A stretch of DNA of 64,000 bases. Origin: Bacillaceae bacterium S4-13-56. Lineage in GTDB: Bacteria; Bacillota; Bacilli; Bacillales; JAWJLM01. The notes beneath the pieces were generated by a model. That model had not been told where the DNA came from, made no database searches, and saw only the letters and a list, made by a program, of their open reading frames with translations. Made by a program: the position numbers and the translations under genes. Where the stretch lies: the NCBI GenBank assembly GCA_040191315.1, contig JAWJLM010000005.1, forward strand, positions 62,001 to 126,000, in the 5' to 3' direction. Of the stretch, positions 19,918-30,661 are shown one piece after another (the first letter of the stretch is position 1; each line of letters opens with the position of its first letter).

Positions 19918-21204
19918 ATGAGAACCTTTGAAAAATCAGTGAATGCGTATAAAGAAGCGGTACAGGTCATGCCAGGTGGGGTCAATTCTCCGGTGAGAGC
20001 ATTTAAGTCAGTAAAGATGAATCCTGTTTTTATGGCCAAAGGGAAAGGCTCAAAAATATATGATATCGACGGAAATGAGTATATCGATTATGTGCTAAGT
20101 TGGGGGCCGTTAATTCTTGGTCATGCCGATGATCGTGTTGTTCAACGGATTAATGAAGTTGCCGCGAAAGGGACAAGCTTTGGTGCACCTACACTAATTG
20201 AGACAAAACTGGCACAGCTAGTCATAGATCGTGTACCTTCTATCGAAATGATTCGAATGGTAAACTCGGGTACAGAAGCGACAATGAGCGCTCTTCGTGT
20301 AGCACGTGGCTATACAGGACGCAATAAAATTCTAAAGTTTGAAGGAAATTACCACGGTCATGGAGATTCACTACTTATTAAGGCAGGGTCAGGTGTAGCA
20401 ACCTTAGGTTTGCCAGATAGTCCTGGAGTTCCTGAGGGAGTGGCTCAAAATACTATTACAGTTCCATACAATGATATGGAAAGTGTGGAAGCCGCTTTCA
20501 AACAATTTGGTGATGATATGGCAGCTATTATTATTGAGCCAGTATCAGGAAATATGGGTGTCGTTCCACCAAAGAATGACTTCTTGCAAAAACTAAGAGA
20601 CATTACGAAGAAAAATGGGAGTTTGCTTATTTTTGATGAAGTTATGACTGGTTTTCGTGTAGGATACCACTGTGCACAAGGATATTTTGGTGTAATTCCA
20701 GATTTAACTTGTCTTGGAAAAGTGATTGGAGGAGGACTTCCGGTCGGTGCCTACGGAGGTAGGAAAGAAATTATGGAACAAGTAGCTCCAATTGGCCCTA
20801 TTTATCAAGCAGGTACACTTTCAGGGAATCCACTTGCCATGGCGGCTGGTTTAGAAACCTTAAAGGCTTTGACAGAGGAAACTTATACGGAAATGAATCA
20901 AAAAGTGGATTTTCTAATAGAAGGACTTTCAAGCGCAGCAGAAGAATACGGAATTCCTTATCAAATCAATCGTGCCGGGTCCATGGTTGGGTTCTTCTTT
21001 GCAGAACATGAAGTCTATAATTATGAGACTGCTAAAGCTTCTAATCTCAATCATTTTGCCCAATTTTATCAAACGATGCTACAGGAAGGAATATATTTAC
21101 CACCGTCTCAGTTTGAAGGCCTCTTCCTATCAACTGCCCATTCAAATGACGACATTCAAAAGACAATTCAAGCAGCTAAAGTTGCCTTTTCTAAACTTAG
21201 TTAG
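19918..21204 (+). CDS. hemL: Glutamate-1-semialdehyde aminotransferase
   Basis: This PLP enzyme makes 5-aminolevulinate from glutamate-1-semialdehyde, the product of HemA. It has the class-III aminotransferase [11 protein letters not shown] motif followed by the PLP lysine in [11 protein letters not shown] near residue 268, and [12 protein letters not shown] for phosphate binding. The length is 428 residues with AAGGAGTG upstream. It ends the hem operon before a strong terminator. Confidence 0.97.
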   Translation: MRTFEKSVNAYKEAVQVMPGGVNSPVRAFKSVKMNPVFMAKGKGSKIYDIDGNEYIDYVLSWGPLILGHADDRVVQRINEVAAKGTSFGAPTLIETKLAQLVIDRVPSIEMIRMVNSGTEATMSALRVARGYTGRNKILKFEGNYHGHGDSLLIKAGSGVATLGLPDSPGVPEGVAQNTITVPYNDMESVEAAFKQFGDDMAAIIIEPVSGNMGVVPPKNDFLQKLRDITKKNGSLLIFDEVMTGFRVGYHCAQGYFGVIPDLTCLGKVIGGGLPVGAYGGRKEIMEQVAPIGPIYQAGTLSGNPLAMAAGLETLKALTEETYTEMNQKVDFLIEGLSSAAEEYGIPYQINRAGSMVGFFFAEHEVYNYETAKASNLNHFAQFYQTMLQEGIYLPPSQFEGLFLSTAHSNDDIQKTIQAAKVAFSKLS

Positions 21205-21221
21205 ACAGTAAACTAGAATCC

Positions 21222-21252
21222 AAAGCCTACTCATAAATGAGTAGGCTTTTTT
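21222..21252 (+). terminator. Terminator of hem operon
   Basis: A 13-bp stem, AAAGCCTACTCAT with ATGAGTAGGCTTT, has a two-base loop and a trailing T run. Confidence 0.9.
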
Positions 21253-21255
21253 CAC

Positions 21256-21284
21256 GTATATTTGACTCAGTATACGCATATATC
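21256..21284 (+). promoter_or_regulatory. Candidate sigma-E promoter for spoVID
   Basis: GTATATT, a 14-base spacer, then CATATATC resemble the mother-cell sigma-E consensus. spoVID is a sigma-E gene in B. subtilis. The match is by eye. Confidence 0.5.
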
Positions 21285-21328
21285 TGATAGAGAAATGAGG
21301 CACGTATGCAATGAAGGGAGGAGTCAAA

Positions 21329-22438
21329 TTGAGTTTTGACGAACCAGTATTTCGTTTCTCAATGGATGAATCATTATGGTTTAAAAGAGGACAGGAAGTC
21401 GACGAATTAATGGGGATTTCTTTAGAACCAGACATATCCATTCAAGAAATGAAAGATCATGTATCTGTAAGAGGGGTGATACGTCTCGAAGGAGAGTATT
21501 TCCCAACAGAGAGTGAAGAAGTTGATCAAGAACAGCAGGTATTATCGTTTAGGGACCATGGCAAAGGAAGAGTAATTGAGCATGTAGACGAGCATGATGA
21601 TGGAATAAGTGAGTTTACTTATGCATTTCCAGTAGAGATAACTATTCCAAAATATCGTGTTCCATCACTCGATGATGTACTTATTAGTGTTGAGTCATTT
21701 GATTATGAAATTCCTGAAAGGTCACAAATTAAGCTTAAAGCAACAGTAGCTATCGAGGGTATTCTGGCTGAAGCACACGAGGAGCAAAAGGAAGAGGAAG
21801 TAGAGGAACCCAGAGAGGAAGAAAGGGTAGAGGAATCCAGAGAGGAAGTGGCAGTAGAGCGCCCCAGAGAGGAAGAGATTGAAAGAGCAGACCTCATTCC
21901 TGAACCGCAGTGGGAAGAATCCTTTGATGTGGATGAACTCGTAGAGTCTCCACCAGAAAAACCCGAATTTATTCCAGAAACCCCTGATCTTTTGAAATCT
22001 TCAGAAGAGGTAGAATCCTCTTCATCTGAAGAATTAGTCGATGAAGAAGAAAGCTCCTCTTCTAGTGAAGAAGGAAGATTTCAATGGCAAAAAAAGAAGA
22101 CACAAACGTTTGCTGAATTCTTTGGAAAGAAAGAGTCACCTGAAAAAGTGGATATGGAGGAATCTGTGGAAATTTCACATGAAGAAGCAGAAGATGTGGA
22201 TGATTCTGATGAATACATGGAAATGGAGGAGCGAAAATCTGATGCTGGATACTTAACAAAAATGTTAAGAAGTGAAGGTGAATCAAGATCATCCATGAAA
22301 ATGTGTATTGTGCAACCAGAAGAAACACTTGATCAGATTGCTGAACGCTATGGAACGACTATTTCCGGCATTGTTCAAGCCAATCGTTTGACAAGTGAAA
22401 ATGTGGCAAGCGGACAAATCCTTTATATTCCAAAATGA
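21329..22438 (+). CDS. spoVID: SpoVID, spore coat encasement protein
   Basis: SpoVID is the mother-cell protein that spreads coat layers round the forespore and binds SafA. The N-terminal beta-rich domain (about residues 1-150) matches the SpoVID pattern FSMDESLWFKRGQEVDELMG. The middle (about 155-320) is very acidic, Glu/Ser-rich and repetitive. The C-terminus carries a LysM-like domain (PEETLDQIAERYGTTISGI). The TTG at 21329 follows AAGGGAGGAG and gives 369 residues; the ATG at 21311 lacks a ribosome site. Confidence 0.9.
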   Translation: MSFDEPVFRFSMDESLWFKRGQEVDELMGISLEPDISIQEMKDHVSVRGVIRLEGEYFPTESEEVDQEQQVLSFRDHGKGRVIEHVDEHDDGISEFTYAFPVEITIPKYRVPSLDDVLISVESFDYEIPERSQIKLKATVAIEGILAEAHEEQKEEEVEEPREEERVEESREEVAVERPREEEIERADLIPEPQWEESFDVDELVESPPEKPEFIPETPDLLKSSEEVESSSSEELVDEEESSSSSEEGRFQWQKKKTQTFAEFFGKKESPEKVDMEESVEISHEEAEDVDDSDEYMEMEERKSDAGYLTKMLRSEGESRSSMKMCIVQPEETLDQIAERYGTTISGIVQANRLTSENVASGQILYIPK

Positions 22439-22446
22439 AAAATACT

Positions 22447-22486
22447 AGAAAAAGACTTGCGATATATAAAGCAGGTCTTTTTCTAT
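22447..22486 (+). terminator. Possible terminator after spoVID
   Basis: GAAAAAGACTTGC pairs imperfectly with GCAGGTCTTTTTC. Confidence 0.45.
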
Positions 22487-22518
22487 AATGGAATCTAACA
22501 TTAGAAGGGATGAAATGT

Positions 22519-23526
22519 ATGGAAATTAAAAAAAGTATTTTAAAAGCTTATCCCTTTTATTTACATGAAGTAAGAGAAGTCACTCATCGTGTCAGCTACG
22601 CAAAAACAAGGGATGGTACGGAATTAGCCATTAAAAAAATACCAAAAGATAGTGAAGAAATTCATCAATGGATATTTGCCTATCAACAAGCCAGATCAAA
22701 TAGATTGCAAGGTTTTATGCCTGTTTATACCACACCTAAAGGAGAGCCTTTTACTCAAGATCAAGATCATTTTTATTATGTTATGCCCTGGATTCATGAA
22801 ATAGAGGAGAATGAGGCACCTCTGAAGAAAATGCTACAAGCTCTTGCTAGAATTCATAAAGGTACTCAAGCAGAGAGTGACTCAGAAATCGACGAATCAA
22901 TCCATCACTTAATTCAAAACGAACACGAAAGAGTTAAACAAGAAGAGCCTCAATGGGAAAAGATAGTTTCTTACTATGAACAAAAGCACTATATATCTCC
23001 AAATGGATTTTTGTTGTTGATGAATTATCCCCTTTTAATGGAATCAAGAAAATCTTTGGATTATTGGTATGATCAATGGGAACGGGATGAAGAAGAACAT
23101 GACCATTTAAGGACAGTTCTATGTCATGGGAATTTAAGACTGTCTCATTTTAAAATAAGCCAGAAAAGGTCTTATTTATTTAGTTGGGAAAAATCCCAAA
23201 TGGCCGTCCCCATTTATGATTTGCTTCGACTTCTCAGACATTTGTTTCTGGAACATGACCTTTCTATGGAACAAGTCATTAGCGCTTTTGAAGCATATGA
23301 GAGTATTTTTCCATTATCGAAAAGAGAAAAATACTTGTTGGGTTATCATTTATCCCAACCTTTCTGGTTTACGAAGCAATATCTAACCGAAAGAAAGTAT
23401 TCTCAATACTCTTCTTTAAGTCAAACTAGAAAAATCCAAAGGAGAGTTCGACAACTAAGCAACAGCATAGCTTTCCAGTCGTATTTAAAATCCAAGCTTT
23501 CAGAACAAACAGAAGCTTCCTCTTAA
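22519..23526 (+). CDS. ysxE: Spore coat protein YsxE, kinase-like fold
   Basis: The protein of about 335 residues belongs to the CotS/YsxE family, related to aminoglycoside phosphotransferases. It has an ATP-lobe-like start (YAKTRDGTELAIKKI) and a degenerate catalytic loop HGNLRLSHF, where kinases have HGDxxxxN. Activity is therefore doubtful. Its place beside spoVID matches B. subtilis, where YsxE is a coat protein depending on SpoVID. The ATG at 22519 is 9 bases after AGAAGGG. Its stop overlaps the end of a convergent small gene. Confidence 0.88.
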   Translation: MEIKKSILKAYPFYLHEVREVTHRVSYAKTRDGTELAIKKIPKDSEEIHQWIFAYQQARSNRLQGFMPVYTTPKGEPFTQDQDHFYYVMPWIHEIEENEAPLKKMLQALARIHKGTQAESDSEIDESIHHLIQNEHERVKQEEPQWEKIVSYYEQKHYISPNGFLLLMNYPLLMESRKSLDYWYDQWERDEEEHDHLRTVLCHGNLRLSHFKISQKRSYLFSWEKSQMAVPIYDLLRLLRHLFLEHDLSMEQVISAFEAYESIFPLSKREKYLLGYHLSQPFWFTKQYLTERKYSQYSSLSQTRKIQRRVRQLSNSIAFQSYLKSKLSEQTEASS

Positions 23527-23711
23527 ATCCATTCTAGATAAAAGGCAATGAAAATACCTACAAATACTCCTAATAATAAAACGTCAAACGTTGTTGGTAG
23601 AAAGAGAGTACGGATTAATTGAAAGATTAGTATTGGAAGTGTCACTCTTTCAATGACAAGTAACCAATGTCTTGCCCATGGCGGAAGCCGATATCGATAA
23701 AATCTAGCCAT
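23523..23711 (-). CDS. Small membrane protein, convergent to ysxE
   Basis: The 62-residue protein has a basic N-terminus (MARFYRYRLPPWARHW) and two hydrophobic stretches separated by a short polar loop. A strong ribosome site, GGGGAGGAAA on the minus strand, precedes the ATG, so I consider it real. Its stop overlaps that of ysxE by four bases on the opposite strand. No family function is known to me. Confidence 0.65.
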   Translation of the reverse strand: MARFYRYRLPPWARHWLLVIERVTLPILIFQLIRTLFLPTTFDVLLLGVFVGIFIAFYLEWI

Positions 23712-23793
23712 TGTTGTTTCCTCCCCAAAAAGATTTCAATTACTATAGTCTATGTAGATAGGGAGAAGAATGGTGCAAAAAAAGAAAAAGCAT

Positions 23794-23823
23794 TTGACTT
23801 CTTTCAGTGAAATTGGATAGAAT
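23794..23823 (+). promoter_or_regulatory. Sigma-A promoter for valS leader
   Basis: TTGACT, an 18-base spacer, then TAGAAT stand just ahead of the T-box leader. Confidence 0.65.
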
Positions 23824-23849
23824 ATGTAATACCAATACATTGTCAAATG

Positions 23850-24082
23850 CAATGAAGGGGAAGAGTATAGGAAATGCCTCTTAAGAGAGGGAAATCATTA
23901 GCTGTGAGATTTCCTAGATGCGCTTATCCTAGAAGTCGCCCCAGATGCAGTACTCTTGAACTCTTAGTAGGGAGTACCGGTGGGTGACACCGTTACCAAT
24001 TTTGAGAGTACAGGATCTTCCTGTAAACAAAGGTGGTACCGCGAATCCTTTTCGTCCTTTTTTGGATGAAAAGGTTTTTTTA
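23850..24082 (+). promoter_or_regulatory. T-box riboswitch for tRNA-Val
   Basis: The leader has the T-box hallmark AAAGGTGGTACCGCGAA at 24029-24045, complementary to an uncharged tRNA acceptor end. It is followed by a terminator: CCTTTTCGTCC paired with GGATGAAAAGG, then T7. In Stem I, AGAAGTCGCC at 23931-23940 puts a GTC valine codon at the likely specifier position, in keeping with valS downstream. Uncharged tRNA-Val should favour the antiterminator. The specifier assignment is by eye. Confidence 0.9.
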
Positions 24083-24120
24083 TGGCTATATTTATCGAAA
24101 ATTTTTAGGAGGTTTTGGTT

Positions 24121-26754
24121 ATGAGTGAAAAGGGTTTACCGCCAAAATATGACCCATCTAGTGTAGAGAAAGATCGTTATCAGTATTGGGTGGAAGGGAA
24201 GTTTTTTGAAGCTAAGGGAGAGCCTGAAAAAGAGCCCTTTACGATTGTAATTCCTCCACCAAATGTCACTGGAAAGCTTCATCTTGGTCATGCTTGGGAT
24301 ACAACACTACAAGATATTATTGCAAGAGTGAAACGAATGCAAGGATATGATGTTTTATGGTTACCTGGAATGGACCATGCAGGAATAGCAACACAAGCAA
24401 AAGTGGAAGCAAAGCTTAGAGAACAGGGAACGAATAGATACGAACTAGGACGAGAAAAATTTATAGAAACTTCATGGGAATGGAAAGAGGAATATGCAGG
24501 GTTTATTCGTAAGCAATGGGAGAAGCTTGGGTTAGGTCTTGATTATTCCAGAGAACGATTTACCCTTGATGAAGGTCTTTCCAAGGCTGTTCGTGAGGTT
24601 TTCGTAAAACTTTATGAAAAAGGTCTCATTTACCGCGGAGAGTATATTATCAACTGGGATCCTGCAACAAAAACAGCTCTATCTGATATAGAAGTAGAGT
24701 ACAAGGATATTCAGGGTGCCTTTTATCATTTGAGATATCCACTAGTAGATGGCTCAGGGTCAATTGAGATTGCTACAACCCGACCTGAAACGATGTTGGG
24801 AGATACGGCTGTTGCTGTTCATCCAGATGATGATCGCTATAAACATCTTATTGGGAAAAAGGTTAAACTTCCTATCGTAGGCCGAGAAATTGAAATTATA
24901 GCTGATGACTATGTTGATATGGAATTTGGTTCTGGTGCTGTGAAAATTACCCCAGCCCATGATCCAAATGATTTTGAAATCGGAAATCGCCACCACTTAG
25001 AACGTGTGTTAGTTATGAATGAAGACGGAACCATGAATGAAAATGCTGGGGAATATCAAGGATTAGACCGTTTCGAATGTCGAAAACAAATTGTTAATGA
25101 TCTGAAGGAACAAGGCGTTCTTTTTAATATTGAAGAGCATGCTCATTCAGTAGGACACTCTGAAAGAAGTGGGGCGGTTGTTGAACCGTATTTGTCAACT
25201 CAATGGTTTGTCAAAATGCAACCACTAGCAGAGGAAGCCATTAAGCTTCAAGACAAAGAAAATAAGGTGAATTTTGTTCCTGATCGCTTTGAGAGAACCT
25301 ATCTTCACTGGATGGGGAATATTCGAGATTGGTGTATTTCTCGTCAATTGTGGTGGGGACATAGAATTCCTGCATGGTATCACAAGGAAACTGGAGAAAT
25401 TTATGTTGGGCATGAGGCTCCTCAAGACGAGGGAAACTGGGAGCAGGACTCTGACGTGTTAGATACATGGTTCTCATCAGCATTGTGGCCGTTTTCCACT
25501 ATGGGGTGGCCTGATAGAGAACATCCAGATTTTAATCGATATTTCCCAATTAATGTATTAGTAACCGGCTATGATATTATCTTCTTCTGGGTTTCACGAA
25601 TGATTTTCCAATCCCTAGAGTTTACAGGGGATCGTCCATTCAAAGATGTTCTTATCCACGGGCTAGTAAGAGATGCTCAGGGAAGAAAAATGAGTAAGTC
25701 TTTAGGAAATGGCGTAGACCCAATGGACGTCATTGAAAAATATGGGGCTGATTCCTTGCGCTATTTCTTATCGACTGGATCATCACCGGGTCAAGATTTG
25801 CGTTTTAGTTGGGAAAAGGTAGAATCTACATGGAATTTTGCCAATAAAATATGGAATGCCTCTCGGTTTGCGTTAATGAATATGGGTGACCTTACTTATG
25901 AAGAAATGGATCTTACGGAAAAGAAATCTGTTGCTGATGAGTGGATTCTTACCCGACTTAATGAAACCATCCAACAAGTAACGAAAACGATTGATCATTA
26001 TGAGTTTGGGGAAGCGGGAAGAGCTCTTTATAACTTCATTTGGGATGATGTTTGTGATTGGTATATTGAAATGGCAAAACTTCCTCTATATGGAGAAGAT
26101 GAAACGGCCAAGAAGACAACTCGCTCCGTTTTAGCTTATGTTTTAGACCAAACCATGAGGATGTTGCACCCATTCATGCCGTTTATTACGGAAGAAATTT
26201 GGCAGCAGTTACCTCATCAAGGCGAATCCATTACGAGAGCTTCATGGCCACAAGTTAGAAGTGAATTATCAAACCAACAAGCTGCAACAGAAATGAAAAG
26301 GTTGATGGAAATTATTCGTTCTGTACGCTCCATTCGACAAGATGTGGATACACCAATGTCTAAATCAATTGATATTCTAATTAAAGCTGAAACGAAAGTT
26401 GTCCAAGAACTACAAAAAAACCAAGCGTATCTAGAACGTTTTTGTAATCCCCAAAACCTTACTATCGCTACTGAAATTTCTACTCCAGAAAAAGCAATGA
26501 CAGCAGTTGTATCTGGAGCGGAGTTATATTTACCATTAGAGGGTTTAATTAACATCGAAGAAGAGATCCAACGACTTGAAAAGGAATTTAAAAAGTGGGA
26601 TGATGAAGTTAGGCTCGTTCAAAAGAAACTTTCCAACGAAGGTTTTGTTAAGAAAGCGCCTGAGAAAGTAATCGCAGCGGAACGAGAAAAGGAAAAAGAT
26701 TATTTAGAAAAACGTTCGAAAGTTGAAGCTAGAATTCAAGAGTTGAAAAAGTAA
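24121..26754 (+). CDS. valS: Valyl-tRNA synthetase
   Basis: It charges tRNA-Val and hydrolyses mischarged Thr-tRNA in its CP1 domain. It has the class-I signatures HLGH in [12 protein letters not shown] near residue 50 and KMSKS near 525, with the editing domain between ([13 protein letters not shown]). The C-terminal coiled coil ([17 protein letters not shown]) is typical of ValS. The length of 877 residues from the ATG at 24121 follows TAGGAGG by 8 bases. It is controlled by the upstream T-box. Confidence 0.98.
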   Translation: MSEKGLPPKYDPSSVEKDRYQYWVEGKFFEAKGEPEKEPFTIVIPPPNVTGKLHLGHAWDTTLQDIIARVKRMQGYDVLWLPGMDHAGIATQAKVEAKLREQGTNRYELGREKFIETSWEWKEEYAGFIRKQWEKLGLGLDYSRERFTLDEGLSKAVREVFVKLYEKGLIYRGEYIINWDPATKTALSDIEVEYKDIQGAFYHLRYPLVDGSGSIEIATTRPETMLGDTAVAVHPDDDRYKHLIGKKVKLPIVGREIEIIADDYVDMEFGSGAVKITPAHDPNDFEIGNRHHLERVLVMNEDGTMNENAGEYQGLDRFECRKQIVNDLKEQGVLFNIEEHAHSVGHSERSGAVVEPYLSTQWFVKMQPLAEEAIKLQDKENKVNFVPDRFERTYLHWMGNIRDWCISRQLWWGHRIPAWYHKETGEIYVGHEAPQDEGNWEQDSDVLDTWFSSALWPFSTMGWPDREHPDFNRYFPINVLVTGYDIIFFWVSRMIFQSLEFTGDRPFKDVLIHGLVRDAQGRKMSKSLGNGVDPMDVIEKYGADSLRYFLSTGSSPGQDLRFSWEKVESTWNFANKIWNASRFALMNMGDLTYEEMDLTEKKSVADEWILTRLNETIQQVTKTIDHYEFGEAGRALYNFIWDDVCDWYIEMAKLPLYGEDETAKKTTRSVLAYVLDQTMRMLHPFMPFITEEIWQQLPHQGESITRASWPQVRSELSNQQAATEMKRLMEIIRSVRSIRQDVDTPMSKSIDILIKAETKVVQELQKNQAYLERFCNPQNLTIATEISTPEKAMTAVVSGAELYLPLEGLINIEEEIQRLEKEFKKWDDEVRLVQKKLSNEGFVKKAPEKVIAAEREKEKDYLEKRSKVEARIQELKK

Positions 26755-26823
26755 AAAATGAATCATACAAGGGGCTGATGTAGGGAATCCTGTCAGCCTC
26801 TTCCTTATGGGAGGAACTGAGGA

Positions 26824-28113
26824 ATGACCTATGAAGAAGCCATTCAATGGATACATCAGCGTTTAAAACATGGAATAAAGCCTGGTCTTGCAAGAATAGA
26901 ATGGTTTATGGAGAAGTTAGGCTCTCCAGAGAAGAAAATTCCAGCTGTTCATATTGCGGGTACTAATGGAAAGGGCTCTACTGTAACCTATATGAGAAAT
27001 ATCCTTGAGGCAGAAGGATATCGTGTAGGAACCTTTACTTCACCGTATATCGAAACTTTTAATGAACGAATAAGTGTGAATGGAGTTCCTATATCAGATG
27101 AAGAGTGGATTCAGCTTGTAGAGGTTATAAAACCACTTTCTGAAGAACTTGAAGCTACAACATCCCTTGGTTCTCCATCAGAATTTGAGGTTATAACTGC
27201 AATGATGTTTTATTATTTTGATACTCACCCCGTTGACCTTGTCGTCATTGAAACAGGATTAGGAGGAAGACTGGATTCAACCAATGTTACCCAACCACTT
27301 TTAACCATCATTACAAGCATCGGATTGGACCACACAGAATTTTTAGGGAATACTTATGAAAAAATTGCTTATGAAAAAGCTGGAATAATAAAGCCTGGAA
27401 TCCCAGTTATAGCAGCTGGGACCACAACTAGTGCAGCTGCTGTGATCGAAGAAAAGGCCGTTGAGTTAAAGGCACCATATTATAAAGTTTCCGAGAATCT
27501 ATCTTTTCTATGGAAGGAATCTTCTCGTAACGGAGAATACTTCGATGTTTTTCTACCAGAGGGAAAAGAATTAAAAAATCTCTTTATTTCTATGAAAGGA
27601 AGGCACCAAATCTCTAATGCAACCCTAGCTGTTATAGCGACTGTTCTTTTAAGGGAGAAAGGCTATGATGTATCTGATGAATCCATTAGACTCGGTTTGA
27701 GTAAATCCGCATGGATGGGAAGATTTGAAAAGGTAATGGATCAACCAGAGGTTATTTTAGATGGTGCCCATAATTTAGAAGGGATCCAAGCTCTTTGTCA
27801 GACGGTAGAGAAACATTACTCAACTTATAAAAAACACCTTGTTTTTTCTGCTTTAGGAGACAAACCTTTACGCCAAATGATTGAATTTTGTGATGAAACT
27901 TTTGATTCCATTTTATTTACAACCTTTAGTTTTCCTAGAAGCATTCCAGCAAGTGATCTAGCAAAATACAGTCAGAATCCCCAAAAATCTATAAACGAAA
28001 AATGGGAGGATGCGATTGAAGGGCTTTTAAGGACTGCGAGTAAAGAGGATTTAATTGTTGTGACTGGATCCCTGTACTTTATTTCAGAAGTAAGAAAATA
28101 TTTCAAAAGATAA
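26824..28113 (+). CDS. folC: Folylpolyglutamate synthase
   Basis: It adds glutamates to folates (possibly also dihydrofolate synthase). The ATP loop AGTNGKGST lies near residue 45 and the Mur-ligase-like motif GLGGRLDSTN near 145. The C-terminal domain carries LDGAHN. The length of 429 residues is standard. GGGAGGAACTGAGG precedes the ATG. It follows valS, as in B. subtilis. A weak hairpin (GGGGCTGA/TCAGCCTC) in the gap may partly terminate valS transcripts. Confidence 0.96.
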   Translation: MTYEEAIQWIHQRLKHGIKPGLARIEWFMEKLGSPEKKIPAVHIAGTNGKGSTVTYMRNILEAEGYRVGTFTSPYIETFNERISVNGVPISDEEWIQLVEVIKPLSEELEATTSLGSPSEFEVITAMMFYYFDTHPVDLVVIETGLGGRLDSTNVTQPLLTIITSIGLDHTEFLGNTYEKIAYEKAGIIKPGIPVIAAGTTTSAAAVIEEKAVELKAPYYKVSENLSFLWKESSRNGEYFDVFLPEGKELKNLFISMKGRHQISNATLAVIATVLLREKGYDVSDESIRLGLSKSAWMGRFEKVMDQPEVILDGAHNLEGIQALCQTVEKHYSTYKKHLVFSALGDKPLRQMIEFCDETFDSILFTTFSFPRSIPASDLAKYSQNPQKSINEKWEDAIEGLLRTASKEDLIVVTGSLYFISEVRKYFKR

Positions 28114-28153
28114 TGAATTAGAAAAAATATTGTGTGAATTTTTTAATTTTTTA

Positions 28154-28182
28154 TTAAACCATTAGGAAATTTAGCTTATAAT
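28154..28182 (+). promoter_or_regulatory. Promoter for GGDEF gene
   Basis: TATAAT at 28177 is perfect. TTAAAC 17 bases upstream is a weak -35. Confidence 0.45.
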
Positions 28183-28233
28183 AGAGAAATAGATAATAGA
28201 ACTAAAGGATCAAGTGAATTGGAGATGCTGCTT

Positions 28234-29970
28234 ATGGTTAGCCCATTTAAAAGTAGAATGATATGGATCGTTTGGTTAGTATTTTGGCCGACCACATTAT
28301 TTTTGGTTTATCAATATTCTGGTTTTACTTTAACTGGAAGAGAATTTGATCTTATTTCATTTGTTGTCCTCATGTCTATTGTCGCTTTTTTCCCTATCGT
28401 GGTAAATGAAACACCTATTTTTTTCATTCATGGAATTAGTCTAGTCGTATTTCTTTATTTTGGATTGTTTACTGAGATTCTTTTAACCACTATAGCTGTA
28501 TTTGTTTTAATAGGAAAAGTTCGTGTTAGAAAAAATGACTTATATCGTATACCTTTAAATCTACTGATGTTTTCAACGATCTCCATTATTGGTGCCCTAG
28601 TATTCTATGCCCTTGGTGGAAAAAATGGAGAAATTTCACTTGTTATTGCAAGTAACATGATACCAATTGTAGGCTATGCCCTAGCGGTGTTTATTTCTAA
28701 TCAATTAATTTTATACGTTATTAGTACAAAAGTTATAGGTAGAAAAGAACGTTTTTTTGATAAAGGACTTTTATGGGAATTCATGACATCCCTATTCGTT
28801 CTTCCCGTTGGACTTGTTCTTTATATCATGTACACCGAGATCGGTGCAGCGGCCATTTATTATGTAGGGTTACCTTTCGTTAGTCTTTCCATTATTCTTA
28901 CCCTGTACTACTCGAGTCAGAGGATAAACAATTATCTTCAAAAGGCAAGTGAAATTGGACATCTGTTATCAGGAAGATTGGAAGTTTCAGAGGTTTTAGA
29001 TACTATGGTTGCAAAGCTTTCCGATTTACTCCCTTTAGATTATCTGTATGTTTATGATGTAGAAGGGGATAAAGAATTACGTTTAATGCGTTTTTTTGAC
29101 TCTAATGAGAAAAAAGATAGGCCAAATGTTTTTCTGCAAAAGTTTGAAGGAATTAGTGGGAAGGTTTGGGGACATAGAGAAGGGGTTTTGTATCGCAATA
29201 GAAAAGAATGGGCTCACTTAACGAGTGGGCAAATTCCTTCATCAGTCGAGAGCATTATTTCTATTTTGATTGAACGAGATCACCAGCCTATCGGAGTTCT
29301 AACGGTGGCATCTAATAAAAAGAGAGCCTATGAAAAGTTTCAATATATGATCCTTGATATCTTAGGGAATCATCTGGCAGTAGCACTAGAAAATGCCAAG
29401 CATTATGAAGAAACGAAAAATAAGAGTGAGCGCTGTCCTTTAACCAAATTATATAATTATCGGTATTTTGAAGATCGCTTAATAGAAAGCTTTTCACTAA
29501 TAGATAAAAACAGTCAAAATCATAATATGTCCCTGATCCTATTAGACCTCGACCACTTTAAGTTGGTAAACGATACTTATGGCCATCAAAGTGGAAATGA
29601 AATCTTATGTGAGGTAGCAAATCGTTTAACCAATATCATAGGAGATAAGGGGATTGTAGCAAGGTACGGGGGAGAAGAGTTTGTCATTTTGTTACCTAAA
29701 GTGAACCGAGAACATTGCTTACATATTGCAGAAAATATAAGAAGAAAGATTGCTAACCATCCGTTTCTAGTACATGAACATATTTTAGATGATCCTAATG
29801 ACGTTTATGTAACAGTAACTGCCAGTATAGGAATAGCTACCTATCCTGAGGATTGTGAAGATGCTATGGATCTTGTTCGTCATGCTGACCGCGCCATGTA
29901 TTTAGGTGCTAAACGAAGAGGAAGAAATAAGGTAGCCTCTTATGCTACATTGTCAGAAGCAGCTGAATAA
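28234..29970 (+). CDS. Membrane GAF-GGDEF diguanylate cyclase
   Basis: The protein of about 578 residues has several membrane helices (residues 5-220), a GAF-like sensor (about 230-390, ISGKVWGHREGVLYRN) and a C-terminal GGDEF domain. The latter begins CPLTKLYNYRYF, has LDLDHFKLVNDTYGH, and carries the active-site loop YGGEEF. The intact signature suggests synthesis of cyclic di-GMP. The ATG at 28234 is 9 bases after GGAG. It occupies the place where B. subtilis has comC after folC. Confidence 0.88.
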   Translation: MVSPFKSRMIWIVWLVFWPTTLFLVYQYSGFTLTGREFDLISFVVLMSIVAFFPIVVNETPIFFIHGISLVVFLYFGLFTEILLTTIAVFVLIGKVRVRKNDLYRIPLNLLMFSTISIIGALVFYALGGKNGEISLVIASNMIPIVGYALAVFISNQLILYVISTKVIGRKERFFDKGLLWEFMTSLFVLPVGLVLYIMYTEIGAAAIYYVGLPFVSLSIILTLYYSSQRINNYLQKASEIGHLLSGRLEVSEVLDTMVAKLSDLLPLDYLYVYDVEGDKELRLMRFFDSNEKKDRPNVFLQKFEGISGKVWGHREGVLYRNRKEWAHLTSGQIPSSVESIISILIERDHQPIGVLTVASNKKRAYEKFQYMILDILGNHLAVALENAKHYEETKNKSERCPLTKLYNYRYFEDRLIESFSLIDKNSQNHNMSLILLDLDHFKLVNDTYGHQSGNEILCEVANRLTNIIGDKGIVARYGGEEFVILLPKVNREHCLHIAENIRRKIANHPFLVHEHILDDPNDVYVTVTASIGIATYPEDCEDAMDLVRHADRAMYLGAKRRGRNKVASYATLSEAAE

Positions 29971-30015
29971 GCTGCTTTTTTTATACTATCAGAATTTGTA
30001 AGGTGATAGAGAATT

Positions 30016-30154
30016 TGTCTAGCTCCAGCGAAAAAACTTCATCGAGTAATCTTCTGAATTATTGCCTCGAGTAATCGCACTAGGGAAGCTACATAGAGCT
30101 ACTTCGCAGAAACAAGTGATTTTCTTGTTTCGAAGGGCGCTTGCGCTTTTCTTA
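30016..30154 (+). repeat. Intergenic repeat family A copy
   Basis: It starts TGTCTAGCTCCAGCG and ends GGGCGCTTGCGCTTTTCTTA. It is closest to the copy at 57861: both share CGCAGAAACAAGTG and the downstream flank GATAGGAAAGTATAAAATTT. A short reading frame on the other strand here is a by-product of the repeat. Confidence 0.75.
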
Positions 30155-30176
30155 AGAGATAGGAAAGTATAAAATT

Positions 30177-30479
30177 TGTCTAGCTCCAGCGCCCTATCGA
30201 CTAGAGTCGGTTCCCTCCTCTCTATCGATAAGTCAACATCGATGAAGGAGGTTCGGTTAAAAACGCGACATCCGATTACTCGGCCCACCGAAAACATTTG
30301 TCGCAACACCGAACTGACTCGCAGGATGCGAGCCCTCGTGAACCGTGTTTCCTTTGGGCCTACACGATGTAGGTCACGTCGGCGTTGTCACACGATGTGA
30401 CGGTTTTAGCCGACGATCCTTAATATCGATGAGGTCCACCGCCTTACGTCGATGATCAAGGGCGCTTGTGCTTTTCTTA
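30177..30479 (+). repeat. Long GC-rich structured repeat, family A ends
   Basis: It has the same ends as family A (TGTCTAGCTCCAGCG and GGGCGCTTGTGCTTTTCTTA) but encloses about 270 bases of different, GC- and CpG-rich sequence. Short inverted motifs inside include ACACGATGTAGGTCACGT, GTCACACGATGTGAC and CGTCGGC..GCCGACG. No gene is credible. The 29971-30661 gap otherwise holds nothing recognisable. Confidence 0.65.
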
Positions 30480-30661
30480 TGGGACAATGGGAAGTCTTAT
30501 TCTCCTTGTGATTGGGAAGGTTAAAAAGAAGAAGAAAATTCTATTTGGACCCTATATTTAATTGGGAACATTAACAGCCTATTTTTGAAGATAAACTTAT
30601 ACAGTGTATATAAACAGCTTCTTCATACATTAATAGTTATTAGTAGTTAGGAGGAAAATGT

